This document shows, in pieces, positions 31,722 through 44,126 of a stretch of 64,000 nucleotides of DNA. The notes beneath the pieces were generated by a model. The model was not told the origin of the DNA and did no database searches. It worked only from the letters and a program-made list of their open reading frames with translations. Numbering within the stretch: position 1 is the first letter of the stretch; every line of letters begins with the position of its first letter. The translations under genes were made by a program, and so were the position numbers. The DNA is from Serpula lacrymans var. lacrymans S7.9 (lineage: Eukaryota > Basidiomycota > Agaricomycetes > Boletales > Serpulaceae). Location: positions 1,002,049 to 1,066,048 of the forward strand of contig NW_006763298.1 of the NCBI RefSeq assembly GCF_000218685.1, read 5' to 3'.

Positions 31722-32553
31722 TCACGTGCACTTCACCAGTCTCCCTGCCCGGTGCCAAAACAGAGTCTCTTCGTCGTCCTCAACTGGTTTGCTCCACACT
31801 TTCTTTTCAGCCCAACCGCCCGCCCGCTCAATCCAGATGTCAGTTGGTCGGTTCAGCCGACATCCATCGAATGCGAAACCCCACAACGGCGTCCAGAACC
31901 GCTGCCACCATGCCACATCTCTACGTCTGCTCAGTACGTGCTCATAAAACAGCATTTGTCCTCCAGGTCTAAGCACATCTTCCACCAGCCCTTTGATCGT
32001 CTTCTGCGGGTCAGGGACAGAGCACAGAGTCATTACCGATATAAGTGTGTCCACCGTATGTCGTTCTCCGAGGGCACTCATTATCGCCGTCGTATCTTCC
32101 GCACCACACGCGAGCACTATCAGCGAGCCTGCAGACTCACTGTACCCTGCTTTCTCAGCCACCTCCTTTATCTTGCCATGCATATGCCTGTTTGGTTCTA
32201 CCGCAACGTATCTCGTCACCTTGTCTCGTTGTAGGTAGTTTATAGTGTGTCCATGTCCTGGCAGTCAATCAGACATTTCCTGAAGTAACGTGTGATCCCG
32301 ACATACCTGCTCCTATATCAAGTACCACGCCGTGTGCATTATCAGTTATGAGTTCCTTCTTAACTGGTCTAGCTCTCTCGTCCACCCCATTTCCAAATGC
32401 TGTCCATACATGTGCCATGAATAGATGTGAAACCAAAGTAGGCTGGAGTAGTATGCTAGGACTAAGCCACAATGCTGCGAGAGTAGGCCATAATGCAGAC
32501 TGGATTGCGAATCGCAGATCGATGAGCAGTCCAATGGACGCTGATAGCTTCAT
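31722..32553 (-). CDS. METTL7-like class I SAM-dependent methyltransferase
   Basis: Two minus-strand exons (32553-32307 and 32257-31722) give 260 residues. The N-terminus has a hydrophobic stretch (SALWPTLAALWLSPSILLQ) that may anchor it in a membrane, as in METTL7/TMT proteins. SAM motif I is VVLDIGAGHGHT across the splice junction; post-motif YVAVEPN; motif IV-like TLISVMTLCSVPDP; then LRPGGQMLFYEHV. Substrate is unknown; animal METTL7 enzymes methylate small thiols. It is divergently arranged with AUR1, 327 bp apart. Confidence 0.85.
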
Positions 32554-32880
32554 GGCGTCTACAGAGAGTTCGTAGCGTGTCTACTGAATTCGACATCGTC
32601 AGGTTATTATGATGTTTTATTATACACGAATATAAGCGCCGGTAACTGGCACTTGTACTGATACCGAGACCCGTGGTCCGAGTTCTCACGGCTATACGCG
32701 TCTAAAAAAGTATCGCCAGTCTTCTCTCTCAGCCAACGGGTGCCATCTCGACATCGTTTGACACGACGTTGGCCATCATTACAGACGTCGTCAGCGAACA
32801 TTTCCCGTCGTGCTGACAGTGAGTATCTATCTTGTAAAGTTTTGTCTCAAACCGACGCTGATGAACTTTGACATTAGACC
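32554..32880. promoter_or_regulatory. Divergent promoter region between the methyltransferase and AUR1
   Basis: 327 bp separate the two start codons, so both promoters must lie here. I see no clear TATA box. No ORF is convincing. Confidence 0.4.
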
Positions 32881-34290
32881 ATGTCATTCCGAACCAGTAT
32901 ATCCCGCACCTTCCGTACGCTTGCCACTGCCATCGTCGTCGCCATCGGTCGTCTCGACAAATCCCTCTCCCCTTCAGACACAATAAATCGCCTCCGTTCT
33001 CACAAATACACCTATTCAGATGCAATATATATCTTCCACCTCCTCCTTGCCTCGTTTTGGCTCACCATCATGGAAGTACCACCTTTCCCTTACAAACTCA
33101 TCATCCCAATCCTTTACTCCATCGCTCTCCTCATACCCTTTACCTGCCAATTCTTCATTCCCGCAACACCCATCTTTGCTTGGGTCCTTTCCTTCTATTC
33201 TAACCGTTTCATCCCATCCCCCTACCGTCCATCTGTCCACGTCGCACTTCTCCCAACACTAGAATCGGTTCTCTACGGCGCTAATGTATCAGACATCCTC
33301 ACCCGATTTACACACCCTCTCCTCGACATCATCGCTTGGATTCCCTACGGCGTCCTCCACTACACCCTCCCATTCGTCGTCGCATTCTTCATCTGGCTCT
33401 TCCGATACCCGCTTGTCCTCCGCACATGGGCAAAAACCTTTGGTTATATGAATCTCATTGGCGTACTCACCCAAATCATACTGCCTTGCGCTGCACCATG
33501 GTACGAGCTCATATATGGTCTTACTCCAGCATCGTATGCGACCCCAGGCTCAGCAGGCGGCCTGGCACGCATTGACGCCATCTTCCACTCCAATGGATAC
33601 CAAGCTACATTTGCTTCCTCTCCTCTCGTGTTCGGTGCTTTCCCTTCCCTCCACGCGGCATGGGCTACCCTCGAAGCACTCTTCCTCTCCCACTATTTTC
33701 CCCACATGTCGAAAGTAGTATGGATATACGCCGGAGTTCTCTACTGGAGCACCATGTACCTGACGCACCACTACCTCATCGACGTCGTAGGCGGTGCGTG
33801 TTTAGCTGTTGCTGCGTTCTATGGATTTTTCCCTGAAGAGCTGAGGGATAAACGTGCGGCTGTGGCGAGACCGTTTAGAGTGGGGAGATCCAAGTATGAA
33901 GTATATGATCTCGAAGAAAGGAGAGGAATAGTAGAGGAATTTGAGGAGGAATTCGCGAGTGAAGAGAGTACGAGGTCAGAGGATGGGGAAGAGGATGGGA
34001 TCACGTTCCGTTCACCCAATGTTGGGAAGCAACTTGACGAACCTAGACATTCCGGCGAGTACACACAACCCAATGGACATTCTCAGGTAAACGGTTATGC
34101 TCGCACCAATGGCTCGCATCAACCGAAAGCTAATGGACGTGCAGGTGGAGGCCGGAGTCACAGACACACGGCGAGCATCGTAAGCCTTATCAGGGCTGAT
34201 GAGAGGATTGAGAATGGGGAGGAGGGGTGGAGTCCTATAGGGAGTGCGGGCTTTGTGTTCCCGCCTGTCCGGGACGAGGGGAGGCGGTAG
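32881..34290 (+). CDS. AUR1: Inositol phosphorylceramide synthase catalytic subunit (Aur1)
   Basis: Transfers phosphoinositol from phosphatidylinositol to ceramide in the Golgi, an essential fungal sphingolipid step. One intronless frame of 469 residues. Several membrane helices (for example around residues 58-75, 78-97, 143-163). PAP2-type catalytic segments: APWYELIYG (about residue 206), VFGAFPSLHAAWATLEA (about 250), and THHYLIDVVGG (about 293) carrying the His and Asp of the acid-phosphatase-like site. The C-terminal 150 residues are hydrophilic, acidic then Asn/Gly-rich, as in other fungal Aur1 tails. Length is slightly above yeast Aur1 (401). Absence of introns contrasts with the neighbours. 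Confidence 0.95.
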   Translation: MSFRTSISRTFRTLATAIVVAIGRLDKSLSPSDTINRLRSHKYTYSDAIYIFHLLLASFWLTIMEVPPFPYKLIIPILYSIALLIPFTCQFFIPATPIFAWVLSFYSNRFIPSPYRPSVHVALLPTLESVLYGANVSDILTRFTHPLLDIIAWIPYGVLHYTLPFVVAFFIWLFRYPLVLRTWAKTFGYMNLIGVLTQIILPCAAPWYELIYGLTPASYATPGSAGGLARIDAIFHSNGYQATFASSPLVFGAFPSLHAAWATLEALFLSHYFPHMSKVVWIYAGVLYWSTMYLTHHYLIDVVGGACLAVAAFYGFFPEELRDKRAAVARPFRVGRSKYEVYDLEERRGIVEEFEEEFASEESTRSEDGEEDGITFRSPNVGKQLDEPRHSGEYTQPNGHSQVNGYARTNGSHQPKANGRAGGGRSHRHTASIVSLIRADERIENGEEGWSPIGSAGFVFPPVRDEGRR

Positions 34291-36017
34291 GAGGAAGTAG
34301 GGTGTTTTTGAGCGAAAATTGGGACGAGGGTTTTTTTGCATGAGATCTCGGAGGTGTTATACCCCCTACTCCAAGGTGCTTAATTGATGAGAATCCCTGG
34401 GTTCAAGAGCTCATCCTTCCGAACAATCTCTGCTTGCATGAATGGATTATTTTTTATTCGCGCCTTTTCTCACGTCCAACGGAATACCTTTTTCTTTCCT
34501 TTTTGTTTCGACCAAGGATTAATGTTTACGCTACAATCACGACCGAGGTAGACGGGATGCTAATTGGCAGTGAGGAAGTAGGCACACACCGTGGATTTTT
34601 TGTATTTATTTGGGGTGGTCAGGATAATTCACGACTCAAACTGGATACAGCACGGCGAGTGTCAATGATGTTGAGACGAAGAGAAAGAATGGCATCGAAC
34701 TCACATCGACAATTTCGCGGACCTGCAAATCGAGTTTCTAGCAGTAGGGACTTTTTATTCTTTTCGCTGTGAGGCTAACCTCTGACTTCTGCGCTTCAGC
34801 TGCGTTAGTAGAGTGAATCAGCGAAGGATGCACTCTTCCTGGGATACTTTGAAATTGGTCTATATCCGCTCGAAGTTGGCAGGCTATCGCCGTGAGCTCC
34901 ATATAGCCGAATCCCGCTCATTCGGTAATGAAGTACTTCAGTAAGCTTCAGTATTTGGATGCATGGTCTTCAAAGATTTTCCTTACCCCAGTGATGTTCT
35001 TATCTTTTAACCTGCGCACCATCATCTTGTGGACCTGCTATGACTGCCAAGTTTGACTTTCGTAAGATACTGACCAAGTTGACGCCGAATTTACCATGTT
35101 ATACCGCAGGTTTAATCTGGACCTTCAATCGTGCCTTTTTTTGCCTTTCGACAAACCTATAAGCAGAACAAGAACAAGAGTGGCGACTCATCTCCCTCGG
35201 ATATGTGTCAAAATAGTTTTGTCATCCTTTATTTTGTATCATTCTGACACTGGAAGGTGAGTAAGCTCGTACTTGATATGAGGGTTCAGCGACTCACGAG
35301 ATATCATCAGAATGTACATCTGAAGGAGGCGCACATTAACTATGTGAATCTCCTGTGATTTTGAACTCCTTTATCGGGGGAAACGTACACCGATAATGAT
35401 ACACTAGCGATGAGAACAGGTTGGACGGCCGATGTTTCTCGTGGACGTTGTTTGATGCAATTTGCTTCCGGGTCAGCTATAAAATATATCCCTCACGGAT
35501 AGATTTTGTTTTTCTTGGTGCCGTAGCGATGTGACTGTCTTCATCCGACTCACGGCTGTTCTTTCTCTTGAGTACGCGGAGTTCAGCATATCAATTGAGG
35601 TGTGTCTTTTTCACTGAGATAAAACTTGGGAAATCTCAGTCACGAAGAACGCGCGTTATGTAATGGTCACATGATTGGTCACATGACCATAATTCGTGCA
35701 TGATGCATGAACCTTGATTGAACCACACTCCTATCAGAAACGTTGAAAGTCGCCCATCTCCTATTCATCACCTCAACTGACTTGTCAGCAATAGCATTCT
35801 CTGATATTATTGCTTATTACAGCTTATCCTCCTATATACGAGTTGGTTTGCATCAATTCTGGAAATACTGATCATTCGCAGTAACAGTACGTACTACATC
35901 CTTAATTCATCCGCATGGCCGGAAAGCCCCATTCTCATTTTTATTGTTCAGCTCTACCTTTTGTGACGGTTTCGACACTGTATCTCCTTTATTTTTATCT
36001 ACACTGGGTTTAGACAG
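34291..36017. other. Long intergenic stretch, no gene recognised
   Basis: 1.7 kb between AUR1 and the next plus-strand gene. Frames are short and lack family resemblance. A duplicated TGGTCACATGA-like motif sits at about 35665-35686 (atggtcacatgattggtcacatgacc), a tandem E-box-like CACATG pair that could be regulatory. Confidence 0.4.
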
Positions 36018-37682
36018 ATGTCTTCCACATTTAAACCTGCGGACCCCGCCGACTCATCTAGTTCAGCCCCCAAAACCAATGCACCAAATCTCACAGCAAA
36101 CAACGGAGGTCACACCTCTTCTGTCCCTTTTCCAGGCCCATCGCACTCCCCCAAAAAGTCGCCTCAAATTGATATCGATTTGCATCCGCCCTTCCCTTGG
36201 GATTCCCTTAAAGCTGAAAGCCTCCGTGCAGTATGCAGAGACATCGTAGGAGCGAGCGTTGGCGGGACCCACGTTAACGTAGGTGGGAAGAGGGGAGAAA
36301 TGATTGCTTTCTTGAAGGTCGTCGAGGAACTAGGCAGTATGTGTTTATATCCCTTTATTTACTCTCGCTTCATTTTGGACGCCTTATGTCGTTCTTTGGG
36401 AATACTTTCTATTTCCTTGCTCTGAGCTCAAAATCAGGGAGCTGGAATTTCCGTTCTCGTTCTACTGCTGTTCTCACCTACTCTGCATTTGCCTCTGTTC
36501 CATCCTTGCCGAAGTAATTGGTGCTAATTCCAGTCATCAGGGGATAAGGCCCTCGAATTGGATTTTCACGATGCAGAGGAACCTTCTGCCACGGAAAGCA
36601 ATCGTAAACGCAAGCGGACCCTTGGAGAAGGTGACACAGCTGAAGCGAAAACAGCGGAATCAGGAGATGATAAATCTGGGCCAACGACGAGCCCGCGGCG
36701 CACGATGAGGACACGCAAGTTATCCACACGAGCGGGCAATACGAACGGTGTTTCAACGCCTGCACAAGAAAGGACAGCAAGAAGAAAGAGTCGTGGTGCG
36801 GCGAAATATGTTGTCGATGATAAGGAGGGAAAATCGGAGGGAAAGAGGAGGAAAGGAAAGACCGCTGATGTACCTTCTAAGCGTGGTGGAGGGGTATTCG
36901 ATGGTGTTTTGTTGACTCCTCGTAAAGTTTCCGGGAACGGTGGTACTCAGAGGGAAGGTGTCAATGCGGTAGAAAAGGATGGGGATGGGGAGCAGCAGCA
37001 GGAACAGGAAGAGGAGGGACAGAGGGGAAGTGATGTTGGCCCGGAAGACGCCGGGAGCGATGTTGCAGTAAAAGAAACAAGGCGGGGTGCGTTTTATCTG
37101 CCTACTCTCAATGGTGCAAGTGTTGAAGGACACGCTACAGAACCTGTTGTCATCATGGTGGAAAGAACTGTCGAGACAGTTGTAGATCCTGTGATTCCAG
37201 GTCCTTCTTCTTCGTTGGCAGGTAATACTTCATAGTCTCACCAACTTCCATCGAGGATTTTGCTAACGTTTTTCTGCGTACAAGGTCTTGACTCCACAAA
37301 CGTGGAACAACTACCCGAAAACGGAGGTCTATCTAAGGGTATTGCAATCGCTTCTGTGGCTATCCTCTCTAATTCATCTACTGTTGCTATTTCAGACACA
37401 CTCGTTATCAACACCTCACTTCAAGATGACGAGGAAGAAGACGTTGAAATGGATCTTGGATCGCCTTTTTCGGCCAGTCCTGAAGCGACGGCGATTACAT
37501 TGGGAAAAAAGGTAGTGCAAGGCGAGGACAGTCAACAAGCCCCGGGAGCTGGCCCTCCTGAAGCGAATAGTTATACGACCATGCAGGCTACAGGGGGGTC
37601 ATCACTGATAGCTCAGTATGAGAGCTCAGAGGGCTCAGTGAGCTCAGAGCCGGATGAACTGAACCTCACTGTCTTTGCATAA
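36018..37682 (+). CDS. Low-complexity, probably nuclear protein with a SAP-like N-terminal helix pair
   Basis: Exons 36018-36336, 36541-37221 and 37285-37682 join in phase to 465 residues. After a Ser/Pro-rich start, residues about 60-105 (WDSLKAESLRAVCRDIVG and GGKRGEMIAFLKVVEEL) resemble the two-helix SAP DNA-binding pattern in spacing; this is inference from pattern only. The middle is very basic with nuclear-localisation-like clusters (SNRKRKRTLGEG, EGKRRKGK) and a Gln/Glu run. The C-terminal third is acidic (DDEEEDVEMDLG) and Ser-rich. No enzyme motif. A chromatin-associated role is plausible but unproven. Confidence 0.65.
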
Positions 37683-38337
37683 GGATGACGGTATGATTGG
37701 TCCAAGAATAAAATAACAATAGTTACTAATGTCAATCTGCTTATCTGATAGAAGTCCTTGCGACTCCCAATCTAGTCTTTTGTATCGCAACAGCAATGTT
37801 GATAAGAGTGAGACACTATCTATCACATGGCGCTGGCGTATTGCATGCATCTCAACGTCAAAATATCTTTCATCGTTATATGTTTATGTTCCGAGAGTCA
37901 TGGTCTTCGCAAAATGGAGCACGCACAGGTGTTGTTTGTTCGGCAAGGTTTCTGGGTCAACCTTCTAATATGGCATGTGATATGTAAAATTTGCTCTACC
38001 AAGATAAGCTTCTCTACTGACAGTTCTTGTGCTGCATAACCTGTGTATTACGAAAGTATAATGATGCTGATCGAGGATCGAGGATCGTTATCATAATTTT
38101 CAAAGAGTCTGTGTTACTGTACTTTTTTAGCCACATCACGCATCGCTTGGATTTCGGTACTAGTTGTGGTTGCCGCGGCGTACTAATTCAAGTGTCTTTA
38201 CTCCGAGTCGGTTTTCAGTCTGTCACCAGGTGTATTTAGAGCTGCATCTAAAGCTTTAACGCTTTCATAAGTCATATACTGGCCTATCCCGCCATTTGAC
38301 CCTCTAATTGTTGACACCCGCATTTTACTTGAATGCC
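37683..38337. other. Intergenic, no gene seen
   Basis: 655 bp between two plus-strand genes; only short unrelated frames. A repeated ATCGAGG (gatcgaggatcgaggatcg, about 38070-38088) is a small tandem repeat near the promoter side of the next gene. Confidence 0.4.
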
Positions 38338-40556
38338 ATGGCCCGCCGAGGAAAAAGCCAGTCAAGAAGTGCATTTGGTAGCAATAAGAGAAATCGATCT
38401 CAAGGTCAACAGGCTATTATAACAGTCAAAAAGCCAAAGTTTTTAGCCCGCGGTGATACTTGCAGCCTGCCCGGTTCCTGCGGTCCCGACGCCATCAACC
38501 TTTCTCAGGACGAGCAGCACGATGACCTTCAGAGTACAAGTTGCCAGGCGCCAACAAGTGTCTTACCCAAATCTGAGTCCACGATACCAATGCACCCTAT
38601 AGCTACCAGTGCTTCGCCGCCAACCCAAGCATCGTCAGTTCCTTGCAATTCCAAAGCAAGTGGTGCCAGTGGGCCTCTGCGGAAAGCTAAGACGAGGAAA
38701 TTAGTGCGTGCGTCCCCAGGTCTGTCAAACCGTGACGGTGAAGATGAGGAAGAACCACTTCCTGGAATTCAAGCAAAGCGCGCGAGACACAGCGTCACTG
38801 GCGGCGCACAACTAAAGCATGATAAACTAGTACGTGCATCGGCGTCTGGTTCTAGTTCTACGTTTGAATGGTGGCTATTTTTATAGCTCTGGTTCTATGG
38901 CAGGGTAAGTGCCCATATCTTCTTGTACCCAGGGAAATTCATTCACCTTGACTGTTGCTCTGTATGATATCTATTTCGATACCAAGTGAGTCGCCTCGAC
39001 TTCGATCAATTAAAGACTAGTAGAACTACTTTCAAGAAACGGTACGAATATACTTCACCTGTTTTCTATCTTCGACTTAAATCCGTGTTTAGTAGAAGGG
39101 AATCGCGTGCGTCTCCTTCCTGGTTATCAAAACGTTAAAACCCACTAATTATAAATTTCTAGTGAGACTCCACCACCACCTTCTCCAAGTTTAGCCATTA
39201 CTGATTTCACATCAACGATTCTCCAATCAGCAGTGCGGTCTACTATCTCGGTGGAAAGAGCGATTAGCAAATCTTCAGATACGCCTTTATCTAGTCATCC
39301 TCAACATCCTCAAGACGCTGCATTTGTAGGGGGTGGTGGCATCGGCGACCTAAAACAAGATGTCCACGCGGATGCAACCTCCAAGAAAGACAAAAGTCCA
39401 GAATGTCCTGACGACCTGAGCGAGATATTTCCCATGTCCGACCTTAGCGCAATGCCAGGGCAAGGCGAAGAGAAAGTGGATGAAGCAGAGGCTGCTGTTC
39501 AATTACTGCAATGTAATGTGGACAGTGATGCAGCTCAATGTCAGCGGTCACAGTGTCATCAAATGGCGCCGGAGAACAACGACCTGCGCGAGCAGATCCG
39601 CAGACTTTGTGAGGAGAATAGTCGCCTCAGTACAAAACCCAAGGGTAGACGGAAACGAACAAATCCACGGGCATTATCTCCTGCGGTAGCCTTGGAAAAT
39701 TTTGATAACACCATCGACTGTGTTTCGGAAAAATACATCAAGACCGAACTAGATGATCTTAACGAGGCCGTGGATGGCCTAGTCGCAGACATTGTCTCGA
39801 TGGTTACCTCGTTGCCTGACAGCGTCGCAATTAACCCTGACCACGACACCACTTCAATCACATACAATCAAAGTCCCTTACTCTGGGCTATCTTTCAGCG
39901 TTCCGAATCTCGGCGACTGTTCCTCGATGCATTCATCCATGCTTTCGTAATCGATCATGTTTATAAAGTATTTTTTCAGTCCCCCGTTCCCTTTGCTGCT
40001 TCTGAGGCCATATTGAACAACATATTCAATGATTTATCAGAGAATGGTAGGCTTCAATGTGATCCTTGATTTTGTTTCTGACGACATCCCTGTAGAACCA
40101 TGGCACACGGCTCAAAGGTGGAGAGCCATCACAATATCTTATTTGCCTCAGCACATCCCCAACTATGCGTCTCTCGTCGAATCCAATGTCAACGAACAAG
40201 CTGACACTATTCTTCATGTTATTATACGAGCATATGTTGTGGATGATTCAACACATGAAAAGCTTCGGAAATGCACATTCGAGCATTTGAAGGCAATATA
40301 CGAGATGGCTCGCGAATTGTCCATCAGCATGAAACGAGACATCCTTTCTGTCCGGATGTCTGTGGTCGTATGCAGTGATGTTATGCACAGCGGATCTTAT
40401 AACGTGTGGCCTTCCTTGCAATATGCAACTACTGGCGATGTTTTCATTGGAAACTATCGCATGGGTTTGGTGAAGCAGACGGGCAGTGGGAATACAGGTA
40501 CCCTCATTTTCCCCACAGTCATAACCAGCAGCCTACTACATGGAGCGGGATTGTGA
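38338..40556 (+). CDS. Coiled-coil protein of unknown family, copy 1 of the duplicated module
   Basis: Start ATG 38338 (MARRGKSQSRSAFGSNKRN). A first exon of about 490 nt is basic/Ser-rich with nuclear-type clusters (RKAKTRKL, AKRARH). After one or two poorly resolved introns (about 38830-39165) the main exon runs to 40046 and the last spans 40096-40556. The middle has a short coiled coil (DLREQIRRLCEENSRL), then a globular part with LENFDNTIDCVSEKYIK and FLDAFIHAFVIDHVYK. After the intron come WHTAQRWRAITISYL, LSISMKRDILSVRMSV and FIGNYRMGLVKQ. Each has a counterpart in the paralogue at 44127-46116, including the intron position. No family recognised. The stop codon lies 120 bp from the stop of the convergent Hsp70-like gene. 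Confidence 0.7.
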
Positions 40557-40675
40557 GAGGAAATCATCTCGAACATAATTTAGACGCAGTGAACACTAGA
40601 TTTGTCGTACAATGGTATTCAAAAACTTTGAAACCATTATACGAATGAGAAATGTAAGAAGGTATGAGGAGGGAA

Positions 40676-43370
40676 CTAGTCGTAGCTAACTGTAGCTGGT
40701 CCGTAAACCGTTTCTCCCTGGATTCATAGTGGTGAATGATTAAGCAATATATGGATTTAAGTGCAAGATGACATACGTCTTCTTCCCATTTCATTCGAGC
40801 AGTGATTTCTGTTCCTCCCAATGAAAGGCAAACCTGGAAATTTAATGCTTTCAGCATGAAAGGCCTTAGTGAGAAACATCACCAACTTACACGGACTTCT
40901 CGAAATGCTTCTCTATCAGGGGATGTCTCTTTGGTTGAGGACAGAAAGCAGCGCCGTAGATTGCCAGTTACCTGACATAACAGCTCAAAACCCGGGTAAA
41001 GTAGTTTTATTCTTCCTAACACAATATCAGTTTAGCAGGTTCTTAGTCGCAACCAAGCAGTCATTTTACCAGGGAATGTCAGAAAACGAGGCGGTGTTGA
41101 TGGACGTCGATATGCGTAAATGTCAGCTGTGTGAGTGAAGTCTTCGGTACTTTCATCTAACAAGATAAGGTAAGGTTCGGTGAACTCCTTGTTGGTTTTG
41201 ACCTTGGTATCCTGAATTATCTTGGTTTAATCCCTGTTATCAATTCAAAAAGAGAAGTTACCACAGACTTTTTTTATGATGCAGCTCCATGCACCGCTGA
41301 CTTTGAGCACCCCTCTGTGGTCAAGAAATGACTTGCGTCCTTTCATCGACGAATGAGATGTCAAAGTCAGTGCCATAATGACATTTCGCCACTCGCAATG
41401 ACACAATGTCATCTAGGTGCCATGATAAAGTTCCATTTGCCACAGCTTTGACACTGGTTTAAGAGACTGAGATTTGGATTTGCCTGTAGGTCTTTAGTGT
41501 TAAGTAGTACATACGTTGGATCGTTGGGTCTACTGATCTCTATGCCATTCGCTTTCCCCCACTGTAAGAGCTTTGAATGGACATAAGGAGAGTTGGCGAG
41601 ACCCCCGACTAATATGACTTTCTGTATAAAACATTCGCAATCAGGTGTGACAGTGGTTGAGAAATCAGTATTCATACACTAGCTTTCCGATTCCCGTTCT
41701 CAAATGCTGTATCGAGTCCTTCTGTTATGGTTGAAATGGTCGGATCAAAAAAAGATGTCATTTTATTCCTGTAGTGGCCCTTGAGTGATTCTGAATACAG
41801 ACAAAACGGCAAGAACGCATACGCTGAGATCTTCAACCTTCCTTGGATAACCCCAATTGCAGGCATGTCCGCAATTACTCCTCCCACCTGGCTTAAAGGA
41901 AGCCATTTATGAGTGTCACCCTCCGCAAACTATTCACATTTGTCAGAAGAGAGTACACCAGATCAGCATACTTTACTACACACCTTTCTTTTGGCATTTT
42001 CATCAAAGTGTTTAACAAGTTGGTCCGATAATGGCCTATCCCACTTGGCGGTCTCAAAAAGGCCTAGCACTAAGGTGAGATACTGAAAAACTGTAATACC
42101 GATGGCATGCACCTTTTAAATACTCTTCGGCCGCAGACGTGACAAAGACACCACCATTTAGGTAGCCTGTGAGATTGTTCCGTCAGTCATTTCCACAGTA
42201 GACTACACGCACATACAGCAAGAAGCAATTGATTCTTCTAATTTCAGCGGTTTTGCGCATTTTATTGTATAGCCACTGGTAAATATTGACTGAAATTGTT
42301 CTATAACGAAGAAGGAGATAACTGACGTGATATCAATTGTACCGCCTTATTCATTTTGTGAGCATGAGCGAGGATAGGCAGAGGCATATACAAGATGTTG
42401 ACGCACCTCCACAATCACAGAGAATAATATGCTCCCCTCTCTATGGTATAGATATAATTGGTTAGAGTACGAGCATATAATGCGAGAGTTGTCCAGAAAG
42501 ACAGAAGAATCTGACCAAAAACATACCTTTAGCCAAGCGTCTACATTCCCACTGTCGGCAGCATATAATATAGCAGCCTAAATAATATATCATCGGTAAG
42601 CGGATATGTAGTGACACAGGAGTAGACAAACTTCGGCTTCAGTCACGAAGCTGACTCGTCGACCTTCGTCCGGGCTTACAAGTCCCCCGTTGATGGCTGC
42701 CTGCCTCATTCTGTGCTGCTGCTTACCTTCCCACCCGTTTGGGGTGGTGCATGCTCGGACTGAACTCCTTCCATTTTTTGTCACCTCCTGCAAGTCGGCA
42801 TGTGATTGAGGCCTGGATTTGTGCCTTGATATATCGAAGAAAATCCGTAAATATTTTGTCAGGTGTTACTTTGGGAGGAAGATCTGGGAGCTTGAGTTTA
42901 CGAATAATTGGTAAATGGGCTGGCCGAAGATAAGAGCTTAGATTTATGGTCAAAGAAAAGTGCAGATCACACTTAACTTACCACTCAACGCTTTTCCAGC
43001 CATTTTGTTCGGCTTGCATTATTGTGTCTTCGTCATCGCAATCTGCGCCAATAGCCCGTGCGTTACCCTCCTGATCATAGTATAATGTTGAAGGCACTTT
43101 AGCGTCGGGAAGAGCCTTAGATCACGAGGTCGACGACAAATTATATGAAAGACGTCACGAAGAACTTGCCTGCTTTGGCCACGATAATATCTGGTAGTAC
43201 ACTATTGTAAGCCATGTTCGCTCGGAGCCGAGACGAGAGCTGACCTGAATGAATTCGGGAACTTTACCTTTCTCAAGGATACAGTATGAAGCCGCACTGT
43301 ATGTAGTTCCGACATCGATGGATGCAACAAGCTTTCTATCGCCTCTCCAGGGAGCTCTTGTGGTAGGCAT
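40676..43370 (-). pseudogene. HSPA12-like Hsp70/actin-fold ATPase, copy 1, with a frameshifting deletion
   Basis: Starts ATG 43370. Phosphate-1 motif SIDVGTTYSAAS; second exon ALPDAKVPSTLYYDQEG; phosphate-2 DCGGGTIDIT across an intron near 42400-42350; adenosine motif VILVGGLANSPYVHSKLL (about 41610). C-terminal exons were found by comparison with copy 2: AYRRPSTPPRFLTFPG (about 41110), LAIYGAAFC, FQVCLSLGGTEITARMKW (about 40840), and a last exon ending GPATVSYD at 40676. The frame breaks near 42750: between the KKWKEF and TTPNGWEG segments copy 1 lacks a net 11 nt that copy 2 has, so the ATPase domain is probably not made whole. The family is the HSPA12-like branch, which lacks a canonical Hsp70 substrate domain. 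Confidence 0.8.
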
Positions 43371-44126
43371 GATTTGAACTGGAGTGGGGTGGGACACGCT
43401 GGCTGTCAGTAAATTTGAAAGAAAATAACTAACGCTGAAAACATGGTCAATAAGTTATAAAAGAGATATTTCAACATGAATGGCTACCGAATCACCTTGC
43501 TTTTGAACTGCACTACGACTTGAATTTTCCAAACTTTTGTTACCCTTCGGTTGGTCGCGTTCTGAATTGTGTCTAAATGGTCGCGTCGGAGTTCACCGGG
43601 ACATGTGACCAGAAAGCACTTGTCACTGGCGCCCAGACTTGGAAACGCCTTGGAATTGCCTACTTGCCTAAATCCCGGCCTATAGGCTTCTCCACGCACC
43701 CAAGCATCGTCAGTCTATTGTAGTTCCAAAGAACTGTGTCATGGGTCTTTACATTGTCTGATGCTTTCACCAGGACATATTGGAGCCAAAAGGCGTCAAA
43801 TCGGAGAATCCATGCATATCCTTGGCTTTGGAGACGATCTAACTGAACGACATGCCAATTACGAGTACGCTGGTGAATCCGCTCACCAAGAAAAGGTCTG
43901 AGTCGCAATCACGTGGATATTGCAACTCTTCCTGAAACCTCCAAGTCTACAGCACACACTCGAGATAATTTTCCAAGACGAGCTATAGCTACCTGTGTTT
44001 CGAATTACTCGTGCAGGTTCAACATTCGTAGCTGAACTAGTGCCTAGTTGTGGGCCTAAACACCAGATCTTATAAGGTCAAAGTCAAAAAGGCCAGACGA
44101 CGCTTAGGGGAGATCATAGTACAAAT
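43371..44126. other. Spacer between module copies, with a relic of the coiled-coil gene
   Basis: At about 43694-43735 the sequence cccaagcatcgtcagt and flanking bases match 38632-38666 in the coding part of coiled-coil copy 1 (shared pattern around ...attccaaag). This suggests a decayed extra copy left by the tandem duplication. Otherwise no supported gene; it holds the divergent promoters of Hsp70-like copy 1 and coiled-coil copy 2. Confidence 0.5.

Noticed and set aside
31726..32245. Overlapping plus-strand frames of 66-160 codons opposite the methyltransferase
   Set aside because: Antisense to clear SAM-methyltransferase motifs; no supporting motif of their own.
35650..35720. Repeated CACATGA motifs as a small CRISPR-like or satellite array
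   Set aside because: Only two copies, in a eukaryotic intergenic region; at most an E-box pair.
43660..43908. 82-codon minus-strand frame between the module copies
   Set aside because: Overlaps a relic of the coiled-coil gene on the other strand and matches nothing recognisable.
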